Below are positions 33,348 through 42,423 of a stretch of DNA of 64,000 nt, piece after piece (position 1 is the stretch's first letter; each line of letters begins with the position of its first letter). A program made the position numbers and the translations under genes. Where the stretch lies: contig DATBHB010000066.1 of the NCBI GenBank assembly GCA_036557705.1, positions 62,001 to 126,000 of the forward strand, given 5' to 3'. A model generated the notes under the pieces. It saw only the letters and a program-made list of their open reading frames with translations, was not told where the DNA came from and did no database searches. Source of the stretch: VAZQ01 sp036557705. Lineage in GTDB: Bacteria > Pseudomonadota > Alphaproteobacteria > Rhizobiales > Xanthobacteraceae.

Positions 33348-35722
33348 GTGCTCGCCATAGCATCGACTCCCGCCCCAAGCCGCGCGGATGCTCCCTCGCC
33401 CGAGGAATTGGCGCTGATCGACGCATGGTGGCGCGCCGCAAACTACCTTTCGGTGGGCAGATCTATCTGCTCGACAATCCGCTAATCAAGGAGCCGCTGT
33501 CGCTCGCGCACATCAAGCCGCGCCTACTCGGACACTGGGGCACCACACCGGGGCTCAATTTCATCTATGTTCATCTGAATCGCGTAATCCGCAGGCGCGA
33601 TCTCGACATGATCTTTATCGCAGGGCCGGGGCATGGCGGGCCCGGCATTGTCGCCAACACGTGGCTCGAAGGCACTTACAGCGAGATTTACCCGCACGTT
33701 CCGCAGGATACGCGAGGCATGCAGCGCCTGTTTCGGCAATTCAGCTTTCCGGGCGGTATTCCGAGCCATGCGGCGCCCGAGACGCCCGGGTCGATTCATG
33801 AAGGCGGCGAGCTGGGCTATGCCTTGTCGCACGCCTTCGGAGCGGTCTTCGACAATCCCGGCCTGATTGCAGCCTGCGTCGTCGGCGATGGCGAAGCGGA
33901 GACCGGACCGATGGCGACGTCCTGGCATTCGAACAAATTCCTCAACCCCATGACCGATGGCGCGGTGCTGCCGATCCTGCATCTCAACGGCTACAAGATT
34001 GCGAACCCAACCATCTTGGCGCGCATCGGCCGTGAGGAGCTCGCGAATCTCTTTTCCGGTTATGGCTACAGGCCCGTCCTGGTTGAAGGCGACGATCCTC
34101 CCACGATGCACCGCCTTATGGCAGCGGCGCTGGATGACTGTCTCGATCAAATCCACGATATCCAGACACAGGCGCGCGAAGGACGATCCAAGTCACGGCC
34201 CGCCTGGCCGATGATCATCCTCAAGACGCCCAAAGGCTGGACCGGCCCCAAGGAAGTGGACGGGCTCAAAACGGAAGGGTTCTGGCGCTCGCACCAGGTG
34301 CCGTTCGCCGAGATGGCGACCAAGCCTGAGCATGTGCGGCTTCTCGAGAGCTGGATGAAGAGCTACCGCCCCACAGAACTGTTCGATGAGGGGGGCGCGC
34401 TTCGGGGAGAGATCGCGGCCCTTGCACCACGCGGGGAGCGCCGCATGAGCGCCAATCCGCACGCCAACGGCGGAATCCGCGAATTGGACCTCCCGGACAT
34501 TGGCGATTATGCGGTTTCCGTGAGCAGGCCCGGCGGCGACGTTGCGGAGGCCACTGCCGTCATCGCGCAATATCTACGCGACGTGATCAAGGCGAGCGCA
34601 GCGCAACGCAATTTCCGCGTCTTCGGTCCCGACGAGACCGCGTCAAACCGGCTTTCACACGTGTTCGAAGCAACGAACCGCGCCTGGAACGCGGACATCC
34701 TGCCCTACGACGATCATCTTTCGCCTGACGGCCGGGTGATGGAGATTCTTTCCGAGCACACCTGCCAGGGCTGGCTCGAAGGCTACCTGCTGACCGGGCG
34801 GCATGGTCTCTTCAACTGCTACGAGGCTTTCGTCCACATCGTCGATTCCATGTTCAACCAGCATGCCAAATGGCTCAAAGTATGCCGCGAGATTTCCTGG
34901 CGGCGTCCCATTCCGTCGCTCAATTATCTGCTGACCTCGCATGTCTGGCGCCAGGACCATAACGGCTTCAGCCATCAGGACCCCGGCTTCATCGACTACG
35001 TCTGCAACAAAAAGGCGGACATCGTGCGAGTCTATCTGCCGCCGGATGCAAATTGCCTGCTGTTCGTCACCGATCATTGCCTCCGCAGCTGGAATCGCAT
35101 CAACGTGATCGTCGCAGGAAAGCAGCCGCAGCCGCAAAGCACTGCACTGCCGGGATCGGTATTTGGGAATGGGCGAGCAACGACCGCAGCTCGGAACCGG
35201 ACGTGGTGATGGCTTGCGCAGGCGACGTGCCGAGCCTGGAGACGCTTGCAGCCGTCGACCTCCTGCGTCGCCATCTCCCGGACCTCAAGATCCGACTCGT
35301 AAATGTGGTGGACATCATGACCTTGCAGCCGCACGATGAGCATCCGCACGGGCTGACAGATCATGATTTTCGACGCGCTCTTCACCACGGACAAGCCGGT
35401 GGTGTTCGCGCAACATGGCTACCCTTGGCTCATCCACCGGCTGACCTACCGCCGGACCAACCACCACAATATTCACGTGCGCGGGTACCGCGAGGAAGGC
35501 ACCACCACAACGCCCTTCGACATGGTGGTCCGCAACGGCCTCGACCGGTTTCATCTCGCATGCGATGTGATCGATCGGCTGCCGCAGCTTGGCTATCTGG
35601 CGGCCTACGCCAAACAGGCAATGCGGGATAAGTTAATCGAACATCAGGCATATATTCGCAAGCACGGCGAAGACATGCCCGAAATACGGGATTGGCAGTG
35701 GTCACCGGCTAACAACAGATAA
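33348..35722 (+). pseudogene. xfp: Phosphoketolase (Xfp) with three frame-disrupting lesions
   Basis: Phosphoketolase splits xylulose-5-P or fructose-6-P into acetyl-P and a shorter sugar phosphate with thiamine-PP. The pieces total about 790 codons, the family length. GTG 33348 starts the N-terminus (ALIDAWWRAANYLSVG), then one base is missing near 33463 before QIYLLDNPLIKEPLS. The frame runs to AGKQPQPQ at about 35142, where about 25 nt appear deleted (family residues before KHCTAGIGIWEW). A third break, one extra T in 35366-35369, separates TDHDF from DALFTTDKPV. The thiamine-PP region VVGDGEAETGP is intact. Three lesions argue for true decay. Confidence 0.85.
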
Positions 35723-36049
35723 TTACCGCACCGGCGGAAATCGTATTCAAGTCGAGCCGACGAGCCTAGCCGGGCGAACCAAGCGGCGCCGACCATGCGA
35801 TGCCAGCGCCTGTGCATAACTGTCCCGTTCGCGCGGTTTCGCGGGGTCGGATTTGTCGGAAGCCGAGACTGGAACGATTTTACGCACCACCAAGATTGCC
35901 CCGCGCCACCCTCGGTACGTCCCTTTAGCCGGGTTGAGCAAATGGTTGTCGGCGAGCCTCTTGGTCATGCTGTTGACCTAGATCAATGAGGCAATATTAG
36001 CGATTTTATATGCTTCGGTCGTAACCTCAGCTCAAAAAGGAGAGCCTCA
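35723..36049. other. Intergenic region with one FixK-type box
   Basis: 327 bp. The box at 35973-35986 is placed to control the plus-strand gene at 36050. A 73-codon minus-strand frame (35747-35968) exists, but its start is 4 bp from the box and it has no recognisable features, so it is not called. Confidence 0.45.
35973..35986. promoter_or_regulatory. FixK/FNR-type box TTGACCTAGATCAA
   Basis: One deviation from consensus; 63 bp upstream of the secreted-protein gene at 36050. Confidence 0.7.
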
Positions 36050-36367
36050 ATGTACAAATCGTTTGCATTGATTGCCACTACCACGATCTTGGCGTGGTCA
36101 ACGGTTGCGAGTGCGCACACGTTGCTGCTCCAATGCAAAAAGACCACGAGCTAGGATGTCGTGTGCCGGGTGATGACCAGTGATGGAGAAATGGCTCGTG
36201 ACGTCGAGATTCAACTGCTGGCAACCAGCGACTACAAAGTTTTGGCAACTGGAAAGACCGACGCCGGAGGTTCATACACTTTCAAGGTACCCGATGCGGG
36301 CTATCACATCGTCGCAAGGGGCGACAAGGCGCACGTCACCAATCTGGCGAGCGTTGACATCTGGTAA
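36050..36367 (+). pseudogene. Small exported protein interrupted by a TAG stop
   Basis: ATG 36050 has AAAAGGAGAGCC upstream. A clear signal peptide (MYKSFALIATTTILAWSTVASA) is followed by HTLLLQCKKTTS and then TAG at 36152-36154. The same frame continues DVVCRVMTSDGEMARDVEIQ, GKTDAGGSYTFKVPDAGYHIV and ends VDIW-stop. The downstream part looks like a carboxypeptidase-regulatory-like beta domain with the family pattern of short exported proteins ending in EDIW/VDIW. With the stop read as a point mutation the protein would be 105 residues. A good FixK-type box and ribosome site remain, so loss looks recent. Confidence 0.75.
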
Positions 36368-36553
36368 ACATCTTCAGGGTGCCGAGCCTCTCGGTTCTGG
36401 CCGCCGGATGACTAAAACTGGGCCGAGGGTTGACGTCGAACCACTCGGCCCGATCTGGCCGGTGCCTCCAATATGTTCTACGCGCGCGTTGACCCGAAAC
36501 TCCCAGTAGTTACCGAGTCGCTCAGACAGCACGTCTCGCGCGGTGGCGACACT

Positions 36554-36567
36554 TTGATCTAAATCAT
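36554..36567. promoter_or_regulatory. FixK/FNR-type box TTGATCTAAATCAT
   Basis: One deviation from consensus. No confident gene follows within 300 bp; the only frame nearby starts at 36612. Confidence 0.6.
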
Positions 36568-36832
36568 TTTCGTGGATTGGCGCCTGCGGTAATCGCGCTT
36601 AAGGTGCTGGAGTGGCTACCCCCGATCCCCCCACGCCGCCCAGCGCCGGCCCCGGTAAGCGCATCCTCACGACTTACCCGGGCTTCGATCTAATTCTACC
36701 TTTTTACGGCGTTCTTGCGGCGCCCCAACCCTCGGCGGTGGACGCGCCCTACACATCCCTACGGGGGCGCGCAGTGCTTTTTCGGGCGGGGATCGGCGCG
36801 CCCCGGCCTGCGGCGTTCGATCCAGCCCGTCT

Positions 36833-36846
36833 TTAATCTAGATCAA
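36833..36846. promoter_or_regulatory. FixK/FNR-type box TTAATCTAGATCAA
   Basis: One deviation from consensus; 34 bp upstream of the ATG at 36881, close enough that the leader would be very short. Confidence 0.6.
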
Positions 36847-36880
36847 GGCGCTGTCGATTAAGGCTGCGTAGTGGAGAGGC

Positions 36881-37045
36881 ATGAACGAAAAGCTGATCGA
36901 GAACTCCCCGCTTTGTCCTTGCTGCCGCGAGCCGATGAAGCTCCTTCGCGCCTTTCCCCCCTTCGCCGGGACCCCCGAGATTCGTGTTTTCTATTGCGAG
37001 GCTTTTAAACACTCGGAGACCGCCGTTTTGGAGGAAGCCGCGTAA
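36881..37045 (+). CDS. 54-residue zinc-ribbon-like protein
   Basis: Short gene with GGAGAGGC just before the ATG. The product begins MNEKLIENSPLCPCCREPMK, giving Cys residues in a CxCC arrangement, and later has YCEAFKHSE with one further Cys and a His. This resembles short alphaproteobacterial proteins that carry two CxxC pairs; here the second pair is reduced to a single Cys (YCEAF). Function unknown. It has a FixK-type box 34 bp upstream. Confidence 0.6.
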   Translation: MNEKLIENSPLCPCCREPMKLLRAFPPFAGTPEIRVFYCEAFKHSETAVLEEAA

Positions 37046-37235
37046 CCAGGCGGCAGGTGACTAATTGCCAGCGCCGATCGAAATACGCGGTCGGCGGTTT
37101 AGGCAGCATCTCTCGTCCGCTTAACCTCAGAAAGCAACCAATAGACGGCGACCCAACCGACTCCGGGTAGGGCCAGGAACGGACATTCCGACGCTCACTC
37201 GTCTGACACTCGGTGCCACCCGGGAGGGGCGCTCC

Positions 37236-39533
37236 TTATTCCGCGCTGGCGTGCTCGTAGATGTCCTCTTCCTGTGCGTTGTGTATACGCACAAGCGCCT
37301 CGATCGCTTCAATGATGCGCTGCCCATCTCTGATGAGATATCTGTCGACATCTGAAGGCGAGAGCCCATCGGCCAGCCGGTGCAGCAGCCGGGCCAGATG
37401 AATGATTTCCCGATGTGCTCTGCTCATTGCACCCAATCCGTGACGGTCTGCCAAGAATTTGGCGACCTGGGGATAAACGGCGCTTTCGTCCTTGCGTTCG
37501 TGTGCGACGATCTCGTGCTCGATGATTCTATCGGCTTCCAGTATCAGCCTGAAGGCATGATCGGTGTCGGAACGATCGAGCGCATCCGCGATCTCTCGCA
37601 GATGGTCGAGCGAGGCTTCTACACGCCCGTGATCCGACCGTAAGGCATTGATGGCCGCTGCCGGCATCCTCTGCCCGCCTGGTTTATTTCCCGAGGTCAA
37701 TGCACGCAACGCATTCAGGATAACGGCGACGTCAATGACTTCCTGCGTTAACGCTCCGGCGATCGGAGGCAAAAAGCCCGCTGCAGCAACAGCCATTGCC
37801 AGAGCCGATAGCCCCATTCCGGCGATGATGCTTTGCAGCGCGATCGCGTGCGTACGCTTCGCAATGACAACCGCACCTGCGACAAGATCGAGCCGGTCCA
37901 CGAGGATTACTACGTCCGCCGCTTCGGACGACGCACTCGCGCCGCGTGCCCCCATAGCCACACCAACATCCGCAGCGGCCAACGCGGGAGCATCGTTGAT
38001 GCCATCACCGACCATGACCGTGTGGGCTCGGCGTCGTTCCGAAGCCACGGCATCGACTTTGTCTGCTGGCTCGCGGTCGGCAAGAACGACATCAATATCG
38101 AGCGCCGCCCCGATCGTCTCGGCGGCATCGGCCCGATCCCCCGTGACCATGACAATGCGCGAGACGCCAGCTGACCGGAGGGCCTGCACGGCGCGTGGGG
38201 TCTCGCGTCGGAGCTCATCGGCGAGCAGTAACGCCCCGATCGTCCGTCCGTCCACCGTAACAAACACGCTTAGGGCAGCGCGCCAGGACGCGCGCCGCAA
38301 GGCGCGCACGGCCCATTTTTCCGGTTTGGTAGCTCCGTACACCAGCTGATGCGATCCGACCCGAACGTTCTGTCCGTCAACAATGCCTTCCAAGCCGGAA
38401 CCCATGGTCTCGTGTACTTGCGACGGAATGGAAAGCTTGAGGCCCCTCGCTACGGCAGCCTGTACCACTGTCCCAGCGAGGACGTGATGGGAAGCCTGTT
38501 CAAGCGATCCAGCTACCCTCAGTACCTCGTCCCTGCTTTGGCCGAGCGGCACTTCGATCGCTACGAGTCGAGCGCCGCCGACTGTCAGCGTGCCTGTCTT
38601 GTCAAAGATCACGGTACGCGCCCGCGCCAGCGCCTCCATCGGCCCGCTGCCTTTGACCAGAATGCCGCGTTTGGCGGCATGAGCTACCCCGCAGATGAAG
38701 GCGACTGGCGCGGCCAAGATGAGAGGGCACGGCGTTGACGCGACCAACACGGCGAGCGCGCGGATCGGATCTCCAGAGAAATACCATGCCGCCGCGCCAG
38801 TAATGAGTGTGAGTGGCAACAAGAGCAGGGCATAGCGGTCCGCCATGCGCACGAACGGTGCCTTTGCAGTCTGCGCGGCGATCACCATCCGGACAATTCC
38901 CGCATAGGTGCTCTCATGCGCCGTGATCGATGCCCGAAGCTCGAACGTCTCTCCCGCATTCACCGAGCCGCTTCTGGCCAGCTCACCGACCTGACGATTG
39001 GCCGCAATGGGCTCGCCAGTAACCGCGGCCTCATCGAGTATGGCCATGCGGCTCACGATGATGCCATCAACAGGGATGACCTCCCCAGCCTGCACCAAAA
39101 TATCGTCCCCAACAGCCACTCGCTCGATGGGTACATCCTCAACAGCGGAGCCGTTCCTCCGATGAGCAATTTTCGGCGCGCGGTCGATGAGTGATTTCAG
39201 ATCACGCTCGGCACGACCCACGGCGAAATCCTCAAGGATGTTGCCGCCGGCATACATCAGGGCAATGACCATGCCTGCCAAGTTTTGGCCGAGGGCGAGC
39301 GCACCGGACATCGAAACAAAAGCAACGGCGTCAACTCCCAGGCGACCCGCCGCAAAATCGCGGATCATCGAGACAAACAGGCCGATAACCACCGGAATTG
39401 TGCCGCCCGCCCAGCACCAGTTTGCAAGATCGCTTCGGCCCAGAATCCAAGCGACAAGCCCGAGACCAAGGCCAGCGCCGGCGAGCCAAAAAAGCGCCAG
39501 ACGAAGAACTTTTCCGCTCAGTGCTGTCGCCAT
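37236..39533 (-). CDS. nia: P1B-5-type metal ATPase with C-terminal hemerythrin domain (Nia-like)
   Basis: 765 residues from ATG 39533 (MATALSGKVLRLALF). No N-terminal metal-binding domain. The core has VTGEP, the metal-site motif ASTPCPLILAAP, FDKTGTLT and VGDGINDAPAL. The TPC motif with a C-terminal hemerythrin-like domain (about residues 605-765, LRSDHGRVEASLDHLREI, EHEIVAHERKDESAVYP, HREIIHLARLL) defines the P1B-5 class. Sinorhizobium meliloti Nia, of this class, exports Ni and Fe and is expressed in nodules. The di-iron domain could sense O2 or metal. I saw no FixK box directly upstream. Confidence 0.88.
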   Translation of the reverse strand: MATALSGKVLRLALFWLAGAGLGLGLVAWILGRSDLANWCWAGGTIPVVIGLFVSMIRDFAAGRLGVDAVAFVSMSGALALGQNLAGMVIALMYAGGNILEDFAVGRAERDLKSLIDRAPKIAHRRNGSAVEDVPIERVAVGDDILVQAGEVIPVDGIIVSRMAILDEAAVTGEPIAANRQVGELARSGSVNAGETFELRASITAHESTYAGIVRMVIAAQTAKAPFVRMADRYALLLLPLTLITGAAAWYFSGDPIRALAVLVASTPCPLILAAPVAFICGVAHAAKRGILVKGSGPMEALARARTVIFDKTGTLTVGGARLVAIEVPLGQSRDEVLRVAGSLEQASHHVLAGTVVQAAVARGLKLSIPSQVHETMGSGLEGIVDGQNVRVGSHQLVYGATKPEKWAVRALRRASWRAALSVFVTVDGRTIGALLLADELRRETPRAVQALRSAGVSRIVMVTGDRADAAETIGAALDIDVVLADREPADKVDAVASERRRAHTVMVGDGINDAPALAAADVGVAMGARGASASSEAADVVILVDRLDLVAGAVVIAKRTHAIALQSIIAGMGLSALAMAVAAAGFLPPIAGALTQEVIDVAVILNALRALTSGNKPGGQRMPAAAINALRSDHGRVEASLDHLREIADALDRSDTDHAFRLILEADRIIEHEIVAHERKDESAVYPQVAKFLADRHGLGAMSRAHREIIHLARLLHRLADGLSPSDVDRYLIRDGQRIIEAIEALVRIHNAQEEDIYEHASAE

Positions 39534-39867
39534 TGAATGCGGGGCTAACGGAGCTCGCATCGCCTGCAACGTCCGTTACTCGTCACGACGGATTGACGAT
39601 CGCGATTTCTCGTAATGGCGGCGGCACTCGCCAGCGGCCAAGCTTATCCGATGCTCTCATGCCCGTTCGAGGCACCAAAACTGATTCACTGGGCCGTGAA
39701 TTTTGGGCTTTTAGGTGGTGGAGAAAACCCCGCCGGGAGGGAGACTGGCGGGGTCTTCTTCAATCCTGGACGGGCAACAAAGGCCCGTGTTATCCCTCAC
39801 AAGGAGGCCCTCAAATCGGAGGTCGCGCGATGCGAATGGCCGCCAACACACATAGCACCGGGCTTAA
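39534..39867. other. Intergenic region with two hairpins, no gene
   Basis: 334 bp between the divergent metal-ATPase start and the convergent end of the DUF3551 gene. It holds the inverted repeat at 39728-39753 and a smaller one (ACGGGC/GCCCGT) at 39770-39788. No coding frame is convincing. Confidence 0.5.
39728..39753. terminator. GC-rich hairpin, possible terminator
   Basis: Stem CCCCGCC (39728-39734) and GGCGGGG (39747-39753) around a 12-nt loop, with AAAA before and TCTTCTT after. The tails are weak for a rho-independent terminator on either strand, but it lies downstream of the DUF3551 gene, where a terminator is expected. Confidence 0.45.
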
Positions 39868-40200
39868 TCATCTGTTGGTCGGCACCCTTCCGTTCCGGTT
39901 GGGGTCGGTGCAAGAGGAGTACCCCGGCGCTGTAACGCAATCCTGAGAACGACCGACGGTAGGTGATGTACGACCGGCCGTCTGCGACGAACGCCGAGCG
40001 CGAAAGCAATATGATTGAAGCGGCCGACTCGCCTTGCATTGCGCCAAAGTATTATAGCTGCAATCGGTCATCCCGTCTGGGCTCTGGTAGCACCAGTGCT
40101 CTCGCGCTTGCGCGGGCGCACGTTGCGCTTGCGCCAGCTCGGTTGCGCCGACGAGCGCAAGCGCGCCGCCAACCACTGCACTTATCCATAATTTAGTCAC
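39868..40200 (-). CDS. DUF3551-like exported Cys-rich protein
   Basis: 110 residues from a GTG at 40200 with GGAG 8 nt upstream. Signal peptide (VTKLWISAVVGGALALVGA, cleavage near AQA), then HWCYQSPDGMTDCSYNTLAQC, the Cys pattern of DUF3551, common in Bradyrhizobium. The C-terminal half is disordered-looking with two more Cys. Function unknown; probably disulfide-bonded in the periplasm. Shares the upstream region and its FixK-type box with the divergent gene at 40359. Confidence 0.65.
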   Translation of the reverse strand: MTKLWISAVVGGALALVGATELAQAQRAPAQAREHWCYQSPDGMTDCSYNTLAQCKASRPLQSYCFRARRSSQTAGRTSPTVGRSQDCVTAPGYSSCTDPNRNGRVPTNR

Positions 40201-40291
40201 ATGGCGTCTCCTTCTTTGTCCATCCTCTATCTTCCGCGCCTCAAGACGGTCGCGGACGTTAAACGGATACATCAACGATCCAGTGTGCTTC

Positions 40292-40305
40292 TTGATATGG
40301 ATCAA
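40292..40305. promoter_or_regulatory. FixK/FNR-type box TTGATATGGATCAA between divergent genes
   Basis: Perfect TTGAT-N4-ATCAA. It lies 53 bp upstream of the plus-strand gene at 40359 and 91 bp from the minus-strand start at 40200. Confidence 0.8.
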
Positions 40306-40358
40306 AGGGCAGCATTGTTTAGAGAGGCTATGGTGCCCCGGTCAGAGGGAGGCTACGT

Positions 40359-41585
40359 ATGCGTGCTTTCATATTTGTCGTGGTAGGAATGCTTTTCGCC
40401 ATGCTCGGCGACGCGCCTGCCAATGCCCAGGCGAAGAAGGGCGCGCCGGCGCCGAGCGAAACGGTGCACTATTTCCAGTTGGAGGATTTCCTGGGCGATC
40501 TGCCGGCGGAAGGTTTGCTGAAGGAAACGCGGCAGGGCGCCAGGATCACCTCTGCGGTGCTCGATGTCTGCCACGACGTGTCGGCGACTTCGGCCCGCCG
40601 GGACCGCTTCGTGGTAACGCTCAAGGTCGAGGGGACGAGGCTCACAGGTTCGGGGCAGACTCAGGAAACAAAGCAGCACGTGGCCGTGGATATTCTGCGC
40701 AAGCCGGCAGGCAAGACGTCAAGCTTTGAGGGCTCGATCATACTCGGTACAGAGAAGTTGAACGTGTCCTCGAGCGGCAACACCGACATGAGCGAAAAGG
40801 AGTTCCTGGACAACCAGGCGAACGACGTTTTCGCGGCGCGGTTGCTTCGTAAGCGAAAATTGTCCGCAGACCCCGACGATTTTACCGAGTTCTCGCCCGG
40901 GGCGGTCGGCGCACGGTTCAACCGCGAGGCCTTCGCCGCCGTGGTGAAGGAGGTCAGGAAAGAGAACGTCGAGATCGACATCGATAGCTTGGCGATCGAT
41001 TGCGCCGCTTTACGGACCGGCGAGCAGGAGCTGCAGGTGCTTGTCGATCCTGAGCGCGCTCCCGCGCTGATCGGAAAGCTCAAAGAATTGCCGGGCGTGT
41101 TGGATGCGGGCTGGATTGCCGGTGCATTTTCGATCGGGCGGGCGGTGCGCCTTGCGGCCGGCGGGTGGAAGAGCGGCAGCGGCGGCTACGACAGGCAGCG
41201 CCTCGCTTCGGCTGTGGCCGATTCGCTCGCCAAGAATTTTGCCGCCTCGGTCGAGGCCAGCAGCTGGAAGGCCACGAACGGCGAGTTGAAAGTAACCCTC
41301 ACCCGCCCGAGCCAGTTGCTACCCGGGCTCGAACTTTCCGATCGCATCGAAACTCTTCTGCTGATCGGACCCGAGCGACCGCGATCCAATGATGGGCTGA
41401 TCGTCTGGGTCGGAAACACGGCGATCGAGATCGTGGACAATGGCTCCGAGCCTCGACTTAAGTTCATAGACGCGGCAAGCGAGGAGACCGATCGGGTCGA
41501 CACGGAAGCGGTGGTCGATCGGCTTGCCAAGGACCTGAAGGGCAAACGCTGGGATGCCGAAAAGAATGCCTGGCAAAAGGAATGA
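40359..41585 (+). CDS. Exported protein of unknown function
   Basis: 408 residues with a signal peptide (MRAFIFVVVGMLFAMLGDAP, cleavage after ANA). The mature protein has no motif I recognise. Near residues 60-85 it has LDVCHDVSATSARRDRFVVTLKVEG; a second Cys lies in IDCAALRTGEQELQVLV. Mixed alpha/beta patterning and no further membrane helix suggest a soluble periplasmic protein. A perfect FixK-type box 53 bp upstream makes it part of the low-oxygen set. It is the largest unrecognised gene of the cargo. Confidence 0.65.
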   Translation: MRAFIFVVVGMLFAMLGDAPANAQAKKGAPAPSETVHYFQLEDFLGDLPAEGLLKETRQGARITSAVLDVCHDVSATSARRDRFVVTLKVEGTRLTGSGQTQETKQHVAVDILRKPAGKTSSFEGSIILGTEKLNVSSSGNTDMSEKEFLDNQANDVFAARLLRKRKLSADPDDFTEFSPGAVGARFNREAFAAVVKEVRKENVEIDIDSLAIDCAALRTGEQELQVLVDPERAPALIGKLKELPGVLDAGWIAGAFSIGRAVRLAAGGWKSGSGGYDRQRLASAVADSLAKNFAASVEASSWKATNGELKVTLTRPSQLLPGLELSDRIETLLLIGPERPRSNDGLIVWVGNTAIEIVDNGSEPRLKFIDAASEETDRVDTEAVVDRLAKDLKGKRWDAEKNAWQKE

Positions 41586-41979
41586 ACTGAGGGAGGCGCC
41601 AGGAGGCTGGCGCGAATCCGCGGGTCGGGACGGCTTGACCTACCTGACGGTGAACTCAAGCCATAACGGTCAATCCGCACTGCGGAAATGCTGTCCGTGA
41701 ATGTCCGAGTCGGGTCATCAACAAAAGTACTCGCCCGGAGCATCCTCGTCCGCAATTCGCGAAAGCGGACTTATAGCTCCCCTCAATGTCGAGCACCACG
41801 AACGGCTGCTCGCCACCGTCCACGCTCCATTTGATCTTCTCCACAACCAGCGGCTTCGCGCGCGCGTGGCTGAAACCAAGGCGCGGCTCGATGCTTCCCT
41901 TTTCCTGGGCAAGTAAAGTCCCTGTTAACCAACGTCGCGCATCGTTGCAGCCATCCATCAATGCAACGGAGCGCAACGC
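41586..41979. other. Boundary between cargo and right-end genes, no gene called
   Basis: 394 bp. A long minus-strand frame (41656-42270) covers this and the helix-turn-helix gene, but it has no family features and looks like antisense noise. No FixK box seen. Confidence 0.4.
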
Positions 41980-42390
41980 ATGCCTTACAGCTTGCAACAT
42001 GCCGCCGCCGCGGCCGGCGTGAACAAGTCCACCATCCTCCGAGCGATCAAGGCGGGCAAGGTTTCTGCAACCCGCGACGAGCACAAACAATGGGTCATTG
42101 ACCCAGCCGAACTCCACCGGGTCTATGCACCGGCCGTTGCAAGCAACGGAAAAGACAGCGGTGCGGGCAACGATACGCATCAGGCCGATCTCGCCGAGGC
42201 CAACCAGCGCGCGGCCATGGCCGAGGCTGAGGTCACCCTTTTGCGCGCGACGATCGAGGAGCTGCGGCACGACCGCAATTCTTGGCGCGAGCAGGCACAG
42301 CGACTGGCGCTCCCGGCACCAGCTCCCGCCGCCCGGACGTGGTGGTGGTGGTGGCGATCACGCCTGAACGCCGAGCCAAATCTGGCCTGA
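41980..42390 (+). CDS. Helix-turn-helix protein of mobile-element type with coiled coil
   Basis: 136 residues. The N-terminus MPYSLQHAAAAAGVNKSTILRAI is a MerR/excisionase-like helix-turn-helix with AELHRVY after it; residues about 65-110 are a Glu/Ala/Arg coiled coil; the end has the Trp-rich cluster RTWWWWWRS, possibly membrane-contacting. I recognise this architecture from rhizobial genomic islands and plasmids, where its role is unknown, perhaps partition or regulation. Confidence 0.7.
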   Translation: MPYSLQHAAAAAGVNKSTILRAIKAGKVSATRDEHKQWVIDPAELHRVYAPAVASNGKDSGAGNDTHQADLAEANQRAAMAEAEVTLLRATIEELRHDRNSWREQAQRLALPAPAPAARTWWWWWRSRLNAEPNLA

Positions 42391-42423
42391 CTGTTCGCTG
42401 GCAAATTCGGAGGTGCGCCGACG

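Larger units (their letters stand above)
36368..36880. other. Intergenic region with two FixK-type boxes
   Basis: 513 bp. A Pro/Ala-rich 74-codon frame with GTG start (36612-36836) lies 44 bp downstream of the first box, but its composition resembles non-coding GC-rich sequence and no family is recognised. The second box serves the small gene at 36881. The spacing suggests a lost or very small gene after the first box. Confidence 0.45.

Noticed and set aside
35747..35968. 73-codon minus-strand frame
   Set aside because: Its ATG is 4 bp from a FixK box that fits the opposite gene; no ribosome site or family features.
36612..36836. Pro/Ala-rich 74-codon frame with GTG start
   Set aside because: Composition like non-coding GC-rich DNA. 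Left uncalled despite the nearby box; mentioned as a possibility in the intergenic entry.
41656..42270. 204-codon minus-strand frame opposite the helix-turn-helix gene
   Set aside because: The plus-strand gene has a clear helix-turn-helix and coiled coil; the minus frame has none and is likely a shadow.
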